A DNA stretch of 50,824 nucleotides, from NCBI GenBank assembly GCA_001941225.1, contig MSHM01000031.1, positions 1-50,824 of the forward strand, in the 5' to 3' direction. The first letter of the stretch is position 1; each line of letters opens with the position of its first letter. The DNA is from Oscillospiraceae bacterium Zagget12. Its GTDB lineage: Bacteria > Bacillota > Clostridia > UBA1381. The notes beneath the pieces were generated by a model. It saw only the letters and a list, made by a program, of their open reading frames with translations. It was not told where the DNA came from and did no database searches. A program made the position numbers and the translations under genes. This document shows positions 15,191 to 25,009 of this stretch, piece by piece.

Positions 15191-17719
15191 ATGGCAAAAA
15201 AGTCCGAAGACCTTAAGCTGGATATGGAGGCTATACAAAATCAGCATCTTATTGACGTTGACCTCAACAGCGAAATGAAAAAAGCGTATATAGATTATGC
15301 CATGAGCGTTATCGTAAGCCGCGCCCTGCCGGACGTGCGCGACGGTATGAAACCCGTCCACAGGCGTATACTGTATGATATGTACGAGTCGAATCTTTTA
15401 TATGAGAACGATTTCAGGAAATCAGCAACCACCGTCGGTGATGTGCTCGGTAAATACCACCCTCACGGCGACTCGTCGGTATATGACGCCATGGTACGTT
15501 TGGCGCAGGATTTTTCTTTGAGATACCCGCTTGTACAGGGCAAGGGAAACTTCGGCAGCGTGGACGGCGACCCGCCCGCGGCTTACCGTTATACCGAGGC
15601 GAAAATGTCAAAAATAGCGGCGCTTATGCTTACCGATATTGAAAAGGAAACCGTCGATTTCGTACCCAATTACGACGATAAGCTGTTGGAGCCGGACGTT
15701 CTTCCGTCAAGATTTCCGAATCTGCTTGTAAACGGTTCCTCAGGTATCGCGGTAGGTATGGCTACAAATATCCCGCCGCATAATCTCACCGAGGTTATCG
15801 ACGGTATAATCGCCACTATTGACGACCCGATGATAACAATCGAGGAATTAATGACATATATCCAGGGTCCCGACTTCCCCACCGGCGGCATTATAATGGG
15901 CAGGAGCGGAATACGCTCCGCGTATACCACCGGCCGCGGCAGAATTATCCTCCGCGCCAAGGCGGAAATCGAGGAGCACAACGGAAAGCACAGAATTATC
16001 GTTTCCGAAATTCCGTATCAGGTAAACAAGGCAAAGCTTGAAAAGCACATCAACGAGCTTGTGCGCGACGGAAAAATAGACGGCATTTCATCGACGCGCG
16101 ACGAATCCACCGAGATAATTCGTCTTGTGATAGACCTAAAGCGCGACGCCAATCCGAATGTCGTTCTCAACAACCTTTACAAGTTCACACAAATGCAGGA
16201 CACCTTCGGCGTTATCCTTATCGCCCTTGTGGACAAGGAGCCGAAAATCCTTAATCTGCGTGAGATGATTGACTATTACATCGCTCATCAGGAGGACGTA
16301 ATAACAAGGCGAACAAAATTCGAGCTTGATAAGGCTCTTGACCGCGCCCATATCCTTGAGGGATACAAAATTGTTATAGACAATGTTGAAGAGGTTATCA
16401 GAATAATCCGCGCGTCAAAAAGCATACCCGACTCAAAGGCTGCTTTATGCGAGCATTTCGGTCTTACCGACCCTCAGGCGGACGCGATAGTCAAAATGCA
16501 GCTCGGCCGTTTATCGGGTATGGAGCGCGATAAAATTGAGGACGAATATACCGAATTGACAAATAAAATAAACCGCTACCGTGAAATTCTCGAAAACGAG
16601 AGCGAGGTTCTGAAAATCGTCAAAAGCGACCTTACCGACATCAAGAACAGATACGGCGACGAGAGAAGAACGGAAATATCAATGGTTACAAACGAAATTG
16701 ATATTGACGACCTCATCGACGAGGAGGACATCGTTGTCACGCTTACAAACAGCGGATATACAAAGCGTTTGCCGGTGGACACATACAAATCCCAAAGACG
16801 CGGCGGCAGAGGCATTTCCGGTCTTGCAACCCGCGAGGAGGACTTTGTCGAACACCTGTTCACCACAACCACACACCACACACTGCTCTTCTTCACGGAT
16901 AAGGGCATAGTTTACAAGCTGAGAGGCTACCAGATACCCGAGGCGAGCCGCCAGGCAAAGGGTACCGCAATCGTAAATCTTCTGCCGATAGAAAGCGGCG
17001 AAAAGGTTACCGCGATGATTCCGATAAAGGATTTTGAGGACGGCAAGTATCTCACCTTTATAACGCGCAACGGCATTATAAAGAAAACCAACGTAATGGA
17101 TTACTCGAGAATACGCAGTCACGGACTTCGCGCAATCGACCTTGACGAGGGCGACGAGCTTATCAGGGTTAAGCTTACCGACAACGAGCAGGATATTATA
17201 ATCGGCACACACGACGGTTACGCTATCCGTTTCAGCGAAAAGGAAGTGCGCTCCACGGGCCGTACAACACGAGGCGTTATGGGTATAAGACTTCATAGCG
17301 GCGACTATGTAATAGGCGCGTCGGTCGCTCTGCCGAACAGCCAACTCCTCACCGTGACCGAAAACGGCTACGGCAAGAAAACGCCTCTTGACGAGTACCG
17401 CGTTCAATCCAGAGGCGGCAAGGGTATATTCACCTACCGCATAACCGACAAAACAGGAAAGCTTGCCGGTATGAAAACGGTAACGGACGAGGACGACATT
17501 ATCCTCATCACCTCCGACGGCATTATAATCAGAATGCACACCGATGAAATTTCCTCTTACAGCCGCCAGACGCAGGGTGTGAGAGTTATGAAACTCGGCG
17601 ACGGCGTAAAGGTGGTAAGCATAGCTCGTACCGAGCGTGAGGAGGACGATGAAACCGCGGAGGACGCGGAAAATACCGAAATTGCGGACGAAAACGAAAC
17701 AGAAGGAGATAACGAATAA
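15191..17719 (+). CDS. gyrA: DNA gyrase subunit A
   Basis: An 842-residue protein of normal length. With GyrB it introduces negative supercoils into DNA. The breakage-reunion domain contains the quinolone-determining region [10 protein letters not shown]; Ser95 and Asp99 correspond to E. coli Ser83 and Asp87, so the sensitive-type residues are present. The catalytic tyrosine is in AYRYTE (Tyr134). The C-terminal wrapping domain has the gyrase box QRRGGRG, which marks GyrA rather than ParC, and six PinWheel-type repeats. The last 30 residues are strongly acidic. gyrB is not in the window. It is followed after 2 bases by a cyclophilin lipoprotein gene. Confidence 0.98.
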   Translation: MAKKSEDLKLDMEAIQNQHLIDVDLNSEMKKAYIDYAMSVIVSRALPDVRDGMKPVHRRILYDMYESNLLYENDFRKSATTVGDVLGKYHPHGDSSVYDAMVRLAQDFSLRYPLVQGKGNFGSVDGDPPAAYRYTEAKMSKIAALMLTDIEKETVDFVPNYDDKLLEPDVLPSRFPNLLVNGSSGIAVGMATNIPPHNLTEVIDGIIATIDDPMITIEELMTYIQGPDFPTGGIIMGRSGIRSAYTTGRGRIILRAKAEIEEHNGKHRIIVSEIPYQVNKAKLEKHINELVRDGKIDGISSTRDESTEIIRLVIDLKRDANPNVVLNNLYKFTQMQDTFGVILIALVDKEPKILNLREMIDYYIAHQEDVITRRTKFELDKALDRAHILEGYKIVIDNVEEVIRIIRASKSIPDSKAALCEHFGLTDPQADAIVKMQLGRLSGMERDKIEDEYTELTNKINRYREILENESEVLKIVKSDLTDIKNRYGDERRTEISMVTNEIDIDDLIDEEDIVVTLTNSGYTKRLPVDTYKSQRRGGRGISGLATREEDFVEHLFTTTTHHTLLFFTDKGIVYKLRGYQIPEASRQAKGTAIVNLLPIESGEKVTAMIPIKDFEDGKYLTFITRNGIIKKTNVMDYSRIRSHGLRAIDLDEGDELIRVKLTDNEQDIIIGTHDGYAIRFSEKEVRSTGRTTRGVMGIRLHSGDYVIGASVALPNSQLLTVTENGYGKKTPLDEYRVQSRGGKGIFTYRITDKTGKLAGMKTVTDEDDIILITSDGIIIRMHTDEISSYSRQTQGVRVMKLGDGVKVVSIARTEREEDDETAEDAENTEIADENETEGDNE

Positions 17720-17721
17720 TT

Positions 17722-18513
17722 ATGAAAAAATCAATCAGCATTATAGCCTTAATTTTATCGATGATGATGCTCGCGTCGTGCGGCACCAATTCCAATAAAG
17801 AAACACCTACTCCCACTCCGGCTCAAACACCGGATCCTGAATTGGTTAAGAATACCATAAACGCCACAATAGTTATGGAGGACGGCGACGAAATATCCCT
17901 TGAGCTGTATCCCGACCTTGCTCCGGAAACGGTTGAAAACTTTGTGGAGCTTGCGGAGGACGGTTTCTATGACGGAACCATTTTCCACCGCGTTATCGAG
18001 GATTTTATGATTCAGGGCGGCGGATATGACGAAAACCTAAAGGAACAAAAAACAGACTCAATAAAAGGCGAATTTTCGGCAAACGGCTTTGAAAATACTC
18101 TTTCGCATACGCGCGGCGTAATATCAATGGCAAGAGCCCAGGATATGGACAGCGCGTCAAGCCAGTTCTTCATTATGCACGAGGATGCGCCGCACCTTGA
18201 CGGTCAATATGCCGCTTTCGGTATGGTTACGGACGGTATGGACGTGGTTGACGAAATCGCGTCGGTTAAAACCGGCACAGTGGCGGCGTCAGGCATGGAA
18301 GATGTTCCGGTTGAGCCTGTGATTATCGAAACAATAACCATAGACACAGGTTCTTCATCATCAAAAAAGAGCAGCAAATCAACCGATGACGAGGACGAGC
18401 CTACAACAAAGCCGTCCGACGACGATGAGGACGACGCGGACGCCGAGAAAGATGACGCGGACGAGGAATCCTTAAACCTGTCCGACATTCTGGGCAGCGG
18501 CTCGGATTTGTAA
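17722..18513 (+). CDS. Cyclophilin-type peptidyl-prolyl isomerase lipoprotein
   Basis: A 263-residue lipoprotein: signal ending in the lipobox LASC (Cys20), Thr-Pro linker (about 27-40), cyclophilin domain (about 45-210) and an acidic, Ser-Asp-rich tail (about 212-263). The active-site segments FHRVIEDFMIQGG and SSQFFI are present, so cis-trans prolyl isomerisation on the outer face of the membrane is likely. The start lies 2 bases after the gyrA stop, with its ribosome binding site in the gyrA end. A 112-bp tract is identical to the next gene. Confidence 0.92.
   Translation: MKKSISIIALILSMMMLASCGTNSNKETPTPTPAQTPDPELVKNTINATIVMEDGDEISLELYPDLAPETVENFVELAEDGFYDGTIFHRVIEDFMIQGGGYDENLKEQKTDSIKGEFSANGFENTLSHTRGVISMARAQDMDSASSQFFIMHEDAPHLDGQYAAFGMVTDGMDVVDEIASVKTGTVAASGMEDVPVEPVIIETITIDTGSSSSKKSSKSTDDEDEPTTKPSDDDEDDADAEKDDADEESLNLSDILGSGSDL
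18149..18260 (+). repeat. 112-bp tract identical to 18835-18946 (copy 1)
   Basis: Every base of this tract is the same in the downstream cyclophilin gene, whereas the flanking coding sequence differs at many silent positions. It encodes SASSQFFI through VVDEIA, including active-site residues. This is the signature of recent gene conversion. Confidence 0.9.
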
Positions 18514-18542
18514 TTAAAATATATTACAAGGAGAAAACAGCA

Positions 18543-19016
18543 ATGAATATTGAAATAGAAATGGAAAACGGCGGTATAATCAAAGCGGAGCTTTATCCCG
18601 ACACTGCGCCGATAACGGTTGAAAATTTTGTTTCACTTATCGAGGACAACTTTTTTGACGGACTTATATTCCACCGTGTAATTCCCGGATTTATGATTCA
18701 GGGCGGCGGATATACCGCGGACGGCTCGCATAAGGACGCGCCGTCAATCAAGGGCGAATTTGATAAAAACGGAGTTCCCAATCCCTTAAAGCATACGCGC
18801 GGAGTTCTTTCAATGGCGCGCACAATGTTCCCGAACAGCGCGTCAAGCCAGTTCTTCATTATGCACGAGGATGCGCCGCACCTTGACGGTCAATATGCCG
18901 CTTTCGGTATGGTTACGGACGGTATGGACGTGGTTGACGAAATCGCCGAAACAGCCACCGATATGCAGGACAGACCGATTGAAAATCAGGTTATAAAAAC
19001 AATAAGGCTGATTTAA
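18543..19016 (+). CDS. Cytoplasmic cyclophilin-type peptidyl-prolyl isomerase
   Basis: A 157-residue single-domain cyclophilin without a signal peptide. FHRVIPGFMIQGGG and SSQFFIMHEDAPHLDG carry the catalytic Arg, Phe and Gln positions. It starts 29 bases after the lipoprotein paralogue and is probably its parent or duplicate. AAGGAG precedes the ATG. The gyrA transcript ends at the terminator directly downstream. Confidence 0.94.
   Translation: MNIEIEMENGGIIKAELYPDTAPITVENFVSLIEDNFFDGLIFHRVIPGFMIQGGGYTADGSHKDAPSIKGEFDKNGVPNPLKHTRGVLSMARTMFPNSASSQFFIMHEDAPHLDGQYAAFGMVTDGMDVVDEIAETATDMQDRPIENQVIKTIRLI
18835..18946 (+). repeat. 112-bp tract identical to 18149-18260 (copy 2)
   Basis: Second copy of the tract shared by the two tandem cyclophilin genes; the copies start 686 bp apart. 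Confidence 0.9.
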
Positions 19017-19031
19017 AACCATAAAAGAAAG

Positions 19032-19063
19032 GGCTGCTGAATTTAATCAGCAGCCGCTTTTTT
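19032..19063. terminator. Terminator between the gyrA operon and uppP, usable in both directions
   Basis: A perfect 9-bp stem (GGCTGCTGA / TCAGCAGCC) with a 6-base loop, then GC and six T on +. The minus side has CCTTTCTTTT. It touches the stop codon of the convergent uppP gene. Confidence 0.85.
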
Positions 19064-19886
19064 ATGCAAAAACAAATGTCCGGAGCGTGAAATAAAGTAT
19101 TACCAGTATTCCGAGCGCTATCCTGTAATATCCGAATGCTTTAAAATTATGCTTTCGCACATAATTCATCAAAAACTTAATCGCAAGCATAGAAACAACG
19201 TATGCTACAGCCATTCCGGTAAGCAGAACAGCTATTTCTCCGCCCGTCATCGCCAAGCCGCTCTTAACGATTTTAAGCAGGCTTACACCGAACATTACCG
19301 GTATCGCAAGGAAAAACGAAAACTCCGCCGCGACCGACCTTGAACAGCCGATAAGCATAGCACCGAGTATCGTCGCACCGGAGCGCGATGTTCCCGGTAT
19401 AATCGACAGCACCTGGAACAATCCTATCAAAAACGCCGTCTTATACGTCATACCGTCCATATCGGCTACAACCGTTTTCTTATGTTTCTTTTCAACAATT
19501 ATAAACGCTATACCGTAGATGATAAGCATAGCGGAAACCACTTGCCAGTTTTCAAAGTGTTCCATAAAGTTATCAAGCACCAATCCCACTACCGCCGCGG
19601 GTATACACGCTATTATAACCTTAAACCACATTTTCCAAGTGTTGCTTTTCTCCTCCGCTGTCTTTGACGGAGAGAAAGGGTTCAGCTTATGAAAATACAG
19701 CGTTACCACTGCCAAAATCGCTCCGAGCTGTATCACGTACAAATATAAGTCGGACGCCGTAAAGCCGTCAGTATTGCGTATAAACTCATTCACAAGAATC
19801 ATATGTCCCGTGGAGCTTATCGGCAGCCATTCCGTTATTCCCTCAACAACACCGAGAACTATTGATTTAATAATTTCAAGAAACAA
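19062..19886 (-). CDS. uppP: Undecaprenyl-diphosphatase
   Basis: A 274-residue membrane protein of the BacA/UppP family, which dephosphorylates undecaprenyl pyrophosphate so that the lipid carrier can be reused in wall synthesis. The two conserved loops are present: [15 protein letters not shown] near the N-terminus and [10 protein letters not shown] in the middle. About eight membrane helices are predicted. The start codon is TTG behind AAGGAG. It is the last gene of the ung-coaE-transglycosylase-kinase-uppP run. Confidence 0.96.
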   Translation of the reverse strand: MFLEIIKSIVLGVVEGITEWLPISSTGHMILVNEFIRNTDGFTASDLYLYVIQLGAILAVVTLYFHKLNPFSPSKTAEEKSNTWKMWFKVIIACIPAAVVGLVLDNFMEHFENWQVVSAMLIIYGIAFIIVEKKHKKTVVADMDGMTYKTAFLIGLFQVLSIIPGTSRSGATILGAMLIGCSRSVAAEFSFFLAIPVMFGVSLLKIVKSGLAMTGGEIAVLLTGMAVAYVVSMLAIKFLMNYVRKHNFKAFGYYRIALGILVILYFTLRTFVFA

Positions 19887-19900
19887 ATTATAACAACTCC

Positions 19901-20524
19901 TTATTTCAGCTTATTTTTTACATAGCCTATAATCAGATTTGCCGCTCCGTTTATACCAAACTTTTCGGCATTGATGCACAAGTCGTAATTGGACATAACG
20001 CCCCAATCCTTGCTTGTATAATAATCGTAATATGTGCGGCGCTGCTTATCGGTCTTTAGCACCTTGTCGCGCGCCTTTGACTGCGTGATGTCAAACGCCT
20101 CCATAACGCGCTTTGCGCGGTAGTCCACGCTGCCGTGTATAAAGACGTTGAGCAAATCAACCTTTTCATTTTCAAGGACATAATCCGCGCATCTTCCGAC
20201 GATTACGCAGGAGCCTTTTCTTGCGACCTCCTTAATAACCTCCGCCTGCGCTATGAACAGCTTGTCATTAATGGGCATTTCGTAATAAATAGGCGCGTTT
20301 ATGCCTCTCATAGAATAGTTTCCGCTCGCGAGCGAGTACAAAAAGCTGTTCGTCGCGTGTTCGTCAACGTCCTTGAGCGCCTCCTTGCTGATATTGCTCT
20401 TTTGCGCCGCCATTTCAACAAGCTCCTTGTCATAGAACGGTATGTTGAAATACTGCGCTACCGCCTCTCCGACATCGCGTCCGCCGCTGCCGAATTGTCT
20501 TCCGATTGTAATTACCATTGACAT
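19901..20524 (-). CDS. Cytidylate kinase-like family protein
   Basis: A 207-residue protein with the N-terminal signature [19 protein letters not shown], a P-loop variant, and VIVGRCADY in the middle, typical of the cytidylate-kinase-like family (PF13189). True Cmk proteins differ in the NMP-binding part, so the phosphate acceptor is uncertain. It starts 47 bases after the transglycosylase gene with GAGAGGAG and ends 14 bases before uppP. Confidence 0.88.
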   Translation of the reverse strand: MSMVITIGRQFGSGGRDVGEAVAQYFNIPFYDKELVEMAAQKSNISKEALKDVDEHATNSFLYSLASGNYSMRGINAPIYYEMPINDKLFIAQAEVIKEVARKGSCVIVGRCADYVLENEKVDLLNVFIHGSVDYRAKRVMEAFDITQSKARDKVLKTDKQRRTYYDYYTSKDWGVMSNYDLCINAEKFGINGAANLIIGYVKNKLK

Positions 20525-20571
20525 AATTCATTCTCCTCTCTGTTTTATCTCTATGTCTAAAAATAATTTTA

Positions 20572-21117
20572 TTAAACCGACATATTTTTGTAGCTTTCCC
20601 AGTAGGTATTGACCTTAATGACATAATTTCTCGTTTCCGGAAACGGTATGTATTTAAGAGTAACACCGTCGTCGCTGTAGCGCGAGTCGCCAAGCCATTC
20701 CGAAACATTTCCCATACCGCCGTTGTACGCGGCAAGCGCAGTGTCGGTATTCCCGTAAACATCGATAAGATGCCGCAAATAGCGACAGCCGAACATTATA
20801 TTTGTTTCGGGATCCATATAATCATACTCGTAATCTATACCCAATTCCTCCGCGTTCCACTGCGCCGTTTCCTCGGTAAGCTGCATAAGTCCGCCGGCAA
20901 ATCCCGAGTGCGCCTCGGGCACAAAATTGCTCTCAACCTTTATCACAGCCATTACCAAATATGAGTCAAGGTCATTTTCCTTTGCGTATTTAACTATATA
21001 ATCGGCATACGCCACCGGATACTTAACTCTTTGACTTGTTTCGTACCCGCTTATAAGTCCGATTATCGCTATCACAACAGCCAACACGGCAAGAAAAGCT
21101 TTAAAAAGTTTACTCAA
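20572..21117 (-). CDS. Lytic transglycosylase domain protein, membrane-anchored
   Basis: A 181-residue protein with an N-terminal membrane helix (about 5-24) and an SLT (lysozyme-like) domain. The catalytic Glu is E62 in VIKVESNF; GGLMQLT and ALAAYNGG are also present. It should cleave the glycan strand of peptidoglycan with formation of 1,6-anhydro ends. The start is TTG, two bases past the coaE stop, with the ribosome binding site AAAGAGG in the end of coaE. Confidence 0.9.
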   Translation of the reverse strand: MSKLFKAFLAVLAVVIAIIGLISGYETSQRVKYPVAYADYIVKYAKENDLDSYLVMAVIKVESNFVPEAHSGFAGGLMQLTEETAQWNAEELGIDYEYDYMDPETNIMFGCRYLRHLIDVYGNTDTALAAYNGGMGNVSEWLGDSRYSDDGVTLKYIPFPETRNYVIKVNTYWESYKNMSV

Positions 21118-21119
21118 GA

Positions 21120-21707
21120 CTATACCTCTTTTATTTCATCATACAGCATACGCGCTTGACGCTCCAACGCGTCACAATCGCCGTTGTTATATATGACATA
21201 CTTAGATTTTTTCTTATAAAATTCATCGTCGGGCTGCGCGGAAAGACGCCTCAAAGCCTCCTCATCGGTGAGGCAGTCGCGCTCCTTTATCCGCGTGAGC
21301 CTCACCTCCCTGTCCGCAATGACCGACACAATAAACTCGCATAACGGCTCAATATTGCTGCCGATTATCACCGCGCCGTCTATCGCGACAAGCTCGGATT
21401 TTGAGTTTTTAATATCAATTTCCGTTTGAGCCTTTATATATTTATGGGTTATATTATTCAAAGCGGCTCTTTTTTCATTGTCCGAAAAAGCGATTGCGGC
21501 AAGCCTTTTTCTGTTGAGAGCGCCGTCGGCATTGAGGATTTCATCACCGAAATATTCGGTCAATTCCTTTAAGCAACGGCTCTTAGGCTCAACTATTTTG
21601 TGCGCTATAGAGTCCGTGTCTATGATTTGGACGCCAAGCTCCGAAAGAATCGCGGAAAAAGAGGTTTTGCCGCTGCCGCTGCCGCCGGTTATACCAAAAA
21701 TCTTCAT
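21120..21707 (-). CDS. coaE: Dephospho-CoA kinase
   Basis: A 195-residue protein that catalyses the last step of coenzyme A synthesis. The Walker A motif is GITGGSGSGKTS at the N-terminus. IIDTDSIAHKIVEP is the family's substrate-binding region, and the lid segment has TRIKERD. The start has a GGAG-type site (AAGGAGCGGCGCTATG). It lies 11 bases after ung and 2 bases before the transglycosylase gene. Confidence 0.94.
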   Translation of the reverse strand: MKIFGITGGSGSGKTSFSAILSELGVQIIDTDSIAHKIVEPKSRCLKELTEYFGDEILNADGALNRKRLAAIAFSDNEKRAALNNITHKYIKAQTEIDIKNSKSELVAIDGAVIIGSNIEPLCEFIVSVIADREVRLTRIKERDCLTDEEALRRLSAQPDDEFYKKKSKYVIYNNGDCDALERQARMLYDEIKEV

Positions 21708-21718
21708 AGCGCCGCTCC

Positions 21719-22393
21719 TTAAATATTCTCAATCTGCCAATCTATAGGCTCTTTTCCCATTTGCTCCAAGATTCTGTTTGCCGTCTTAAAATGTCCGCAG
21801 CCGAAAAATCCTCTGCTCGCGGACAGCGGACTCGGGTGCGCCGCCGTGAGTATTTTATGATACGGATTTGTTATAACCTTAATTTTTTCCTTTGCGTTGT
21901 TTCCCCAAAGCATAAAAATCACGGGGTCTTTGCGCTCGTTAAGACATTCAATCACTCTGTCGGTGAAAATTTCCCAACCCTTATTTCTATGGGAATTCGC
22001 GGCGCCGTCGCGCACGGTCAGCGACGCGTTTAAAAGCATAACGCCCTGCCTCGCCCATTTTTCGAGGTAGCCGTTATTGGGAATGTACAATCCCAATTCA
22101 CTTTGAAGTTCCTTATATATATTAATCAGCGACGGAGGTATTTTAATTCCCCGCTGAACCGAAAAAGCCAATCCGTGAGCTTGATTCATCTCGTGATACG
22201 GGTCCTGACCGAGAATGACAACCTTTGTGTCCTTATACGAAGTCCATTTAAGCGCGTTAAAAATGTCATACATATCGGGGTGTATTATATGAGATTTGTA
22301 CTCCGCCTTAAGGAAAGCGCGAAGTTTCAAATAGTATTGCTTATTAAATTCATCAGCTAAAATTTCGTCCCAATCATTTCCGATATTAACCAA
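21719..22393 (-). CDS. ung: Uracil-DNA glycosylase
   Basis: A 224-residue family-1 uracil-DNA glycosylase that removes uracil from DNA. The water-activating motif [18 protein letters not shown] (catalytic Asp) and the C-terminal [13 protein letters not shown] loop (catalytic His, DNA intercalation) are both intact. The start is TTG 22393 behind TAGGAG. It is the first gene of a five-gene minus-strand run with its own promoter at 22426-22454. Confidence 0.97.
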   Translation of the reverse strand: MVNIGNDWDEILADEFNKQYYLKLRAFLKAEYKSHIIHPDMYDIFNALKWTSYKDTKVVILGQDPYHEMNQAHGLAFSVQRGIKIPPSLINIYKELQSELGLYIPNNGYLEKWARQGVMLLNASLTVRDGAANSHRNKGWEIFTDRVIECLNERKDPVIFMLWGNNAKEKIKVITNPYHKILTAAHPSPLSASRGFFGCGHFKTANRILEQMGKEPIDWQIENI

Positions 22394-22425
22394 GTCAACG
22401 CACTCCTAAAATCTTTATTATTTAC

Positions 22426-22454
22426 ATTATATCAAAAAAAGAACAAAAATGCAA
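22426..22454 (-). promoter_or_regulatory. Promoter of the ung-coaE-uppP operon
   Basis: -35 TTGCAT, 17-bp T-rich spacer ending in TGA, -10 TATAAT, located 33 bases before the ung start. Confidence 0.65.
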
Positions 22455-22498
22455 TTATATTATACTAATTTATATGCGATAATTTATACTAAATACAC

Positions 22499-22529
22499 AA
22501 AAAAAGAACAGTCCCGAAGGACTGTTCTT
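22499..22529 (-). terminator. Terminator of the dockerin-like/SLH operon
   Basis: A perfect 11-bp stem (AAGAACAGTCC / GGACTGTTCTT) with a CGAA-type loop, followed on the minus strand by a T-run. It starts 19 bases past the stop at 22548. Confidence 0.85.
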
Positions 22530-22547
22530 AAAAGTATCTGTGTTAAA

Positions 22548-24962
22548 TTACTGTACAAATGCTTGATAAAGTATTACAGCTGCCTGTGCTCTTGTAGCAG
22601 TTGCAAGCGGTCCGTATGTTCCGTCGCCCAAGCCGTTGATAATACCGGCATTGTTAAGTGATGCTACAGCCTCAAGTGCATAAGCTGAAATCTGATCAGC
22701 GTCTGTGAATGATGTAGCAGTTGTAGCAGCTACGCCAAGGCTCATAACCTGAGCAGCCTTATATGTCATAAGAGCCATATCCTGTCTTGTGATTAGCTCG
22801 TTAGGACCGAAGTTGCCGTCACCGTAACCAACAACTATACCATAGTTGCTTGCAACTGATACTGCGTGATAATACCAAGCGTCTGATGCTACGTCAGCGA
22901 ATGATGAATCAGCAGATTCTGAAGTCTTGCCGATTGCACCTACAAGGATCTGGCAGTATTCAGCTCTTGTAATGTTACCGTTAGGATCGAATGTGCCGTC
23001 GCCTCTACCGCTTACGATACCCTTCTGAGCAAGAGCCAAGATAGCCTGTGATGCCCAGCTTGCATCGCTTAAGTCAGTAAATGTTGTAAACAATGAAGTA
23101 CCTGTTGATGTTGTTGTGTTTGCGTTTGCGATTGCGCCTGTGCTGCCCGAGCCTGTGCTGCCCGAGCCTGTGCTGCCCGAACCTGTGCTTGTCGTACCGG
23201 AAGATTCAGCAGCAACCTTAATAGTTACAGATGCTGTAGCAACTGTCTCGTCATCTACTACGTAGTTGATTGTAACAGGAACCGAAGTCTTAGCCTTCAA
23301 AGCCTCGAACTTAACAGTATACACGTTATCTTCATCTGTGCTCTGTGACAGATAATCAAGATAATCTTCGTTAGCGCTGCTTAGTACATATTCATAAGAA
23401 CCGTCTGAAATTTGCTCATCTGTCAAATTGCTTACTTTAGCGGTCAATGTAATGTTCTTACCAACAGTAACAGTAGTTGTAGTCGTGCTTGATACTTTTG
23501 ACGTAATTGTCATCTTCGCCGGCTTAGGAGTTGATGTTGCAGTCGGTTTATCCAATGACTGTGTATCGTCATCCGGATTTAAGATTTCGCTTGTTAACGC
23601 GTCAACCAACTGAGCTGAAACCGTTACATTTTCGTCATAAAGAACATATACAAGGTTGTCAATGACATCCTGCATTGATGTTACGCCCAAATCAGCAACG
23701 TTTGAAGCGCTGAAGTAACCGTTGATTAGGTTGCTGTACTGTGCATATGTAAGCTCAACGCCGTTATATGTAGCAACATAGTCTGTGCCGTATACAGCGT
23801 CATCATCGCCGTTCTTTACTGTAGCAACGATGTAGTAGTCTGATACGCCATCTGTAACTGAATCTTCATCAACCGATACCGTAATTGCATCGCTCATTGG
23901 GATTTCGCCCACTTCTTCAAGTTCTTCGCCGCTCTCATCAAAAGCAGGAATGTTTACATTAGCAGCCTCAATCTGTATATCGCCGTCTTCCAAGTCTGTT
24001 ATACCATAGTATACTCTGCTTGTATCATACATATATGATGTGTCAGCCAAAGTAATTTGAGCTGTTGATGTCAGAGGCTCGCTGAACTGAAGTAAGAATG
24101 TAGCTATCTCGCCATCAGGTCCTGCTATTGAAGATGTACCCATTGATACCGAATACAAGAAGTCCGGAAGTTTTGTGTCGTTCGGAACGCCTGTAGCCGC
24201 TTCTTCTGCAACTGTAACAGATGTTACTGTATCGGGAACAACAAACGCAATTCTACCGCTCTTAAAGCCGTCTTCCATGCCTACGAATCCAGCAATAATC
24301 TCTACAGTATTCTTCTCTGTATCAACCTCGCCAAGTGTAAGAGTCAGACCAGATGTTATTTCAACTATTTCATCAAGATCCTCATCATCTTCGTCCTCAG
24401 CCTCGGGAGCACGTGTAGCGTCTGTGGTTGTTATACTTGAATTTTTCGGAAGTGTTACGGAAGTAGCCTCAATCTGTACATCACCATCTTCCAAATCAGC
24501 TATACCATAGTAAACTTTATCTGAATCATACATATATGTAGTATCAGCTAAAGTAAGTTCAGTATCAGATGTTAACGGTCTGTCAAACTGCAGAAGGAAT
24601 GTAGCTATTTCACCTTCGGGACCAGCTATTGAAGATGTACCCATTGATACCGAATACAAGAAGTCCGGAAGTTTTGTGTCGTTCGGAACACCGGTAGCTG
24701 CCTCTTCAACCACAGTAACAGATGTTACTGTATCGGGAACAACAAACGCAATTCTACCGCTCTTAAAGCCCGCATCCATACCTTTAAAGCCTGCAATAAC
24801 TTCAATGGTGTTGTTGTCTTCGTCAACCTCACCTAAGGTAAGTGTTATACCTTGTGTAATGTCATCGTTAGTTGTCGCATTAACGATTGTAAAGCTTGAG
24901 AATACCGAAACAATCATAGCAAACGCACAAATTAACGACAACAGCTTTCTGTTTTTGTTCAT
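22548..24962 (-). CDS. SLH-anchored surface protein with two cohesin-like repeats
   Basis: An 804-residue protein: signal peptide (about 1-29); two near-identical 130-residue repeats (about 36-168 and 206-338) joined by an acidic linker; an Ig-like middle part; a Ser-Gly-Thr linker; and three SLH motifs (about 629-804: FTDLSDASW, FADVASDAW, FTDADQIS). The SLH part should bind the secondary wall polymer. Each repeat opens with LTLTLGEVD...V and closes with GEIATFLLQF...ITLAD...GD.QIE. This resembles type I/III cohesin layout (early VPV-like strand, late 'A.ITL.D' strands), but the match is weak by eye. A secreted dockerin-like protein is encoded 47 bases upstream, which supports the reading. 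Codons are A/T-ending far more often than in the neighbours, as in highly expressed S-layer genes. Confidence 0.8.
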   Translation of the reverse strand: MNKNRKLLSLICAFAMIVSVFSSFTIVNATTNDDITQGITLTLGEVDEDNNTIEVIAGFKGMDAGFKSGRIAFVVPDTVTSVTVVEEAATGVPNDTKLPDFLYSVSMGTSSIAGPEGEIATFLLQFDRPLTSDTELTLADTTYMYDSDKVYYGIADLEDGDVQIEATSVTLPKNSSITTTDATRAPEAEDEDDEDLDEIVEITSGLTLTLGEVDTEKNTVEIIAGFVGMEDGFKSGRIAFVVPDTVTSVTVAEEAATGVPNDTKLPDFLYSVSMGTSSIAGPDGEIATFLLQFSEPLTSTAQITLADTSYMYDTSRVYYGITDLEDGDIQIEAANVNIPAFDESGEELEEVGEIPMSDAITVSVDEDSVTDGVSDYYIVATVKNGDDDAVYGTDYVATYNGVELTYAQYSNLINGYFSASNVADLGVTSMQDVIDNLVYVLYDENVTVSAQLVDALTSEILNPDDDTQSLDKPTATSTPKPAKMTITSKVSSTTTTTVTVGKNITLTAKVSNLTDEQISDGSYEYVLSSANEDYLDYLSQSTDEDNVYTVKFEALKAKTSVPVTINYVVDDETVATASVTIKVAAESSGTTSTGSGSTGSGSTGSGSTGAIANANTTTSTGTSLFTTFTDLSDASWASQAILALAQKGIVSGRGDGTFDPNGNITRAEYCQILVGAIGKTSESADSSFADVASDAWYYHAVSVASNYGIVVGYGDGNFGPNELITRQDMALMTYKAAQVMSLGVAATTATSFTDADQISAYALEAVASLNNAGIINGLGDGTYGPLATATRAQAAVILYQAFVQ
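23137..23181 (-). repeat. Three tandem 15-bp units encoding a Gly-Ser-Thr linker
   Basis: The unit CCTGTGCTGCCCGAG repeats three times with one change in the last copy. It encodes GSGST units between the Ig-like part and the SLH motifs. Its length could vary between strains by slippage. Confidence 0.8.
24124..24188 (-). repeat. 65-bp identical tract within the two cohesin-like domains (copy 1)
   Basis: Identical to 24625-24689, 501 bp away. Further long matches follow on the higher-coordinate side in both copies. The tract encodes VPNDTKLPDFLYSVSMGTSS. Identity at DNA level indicates recent duplication or homogenisation. Confidence 0.85.
24625..24689 (-). repeat. 65-bp identical tract within the two cohesin-like domains (copy 2)
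   Basis: Second copy of the tract at 24124-24188, in the N-terminal cohesin-like domain. Confidence 0.85.
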
Positions 24963-25009
24963 TTGATTAAACCCCTTTCAGTTTATCCTATTCAATATTT
25001 AAAGCTTAA

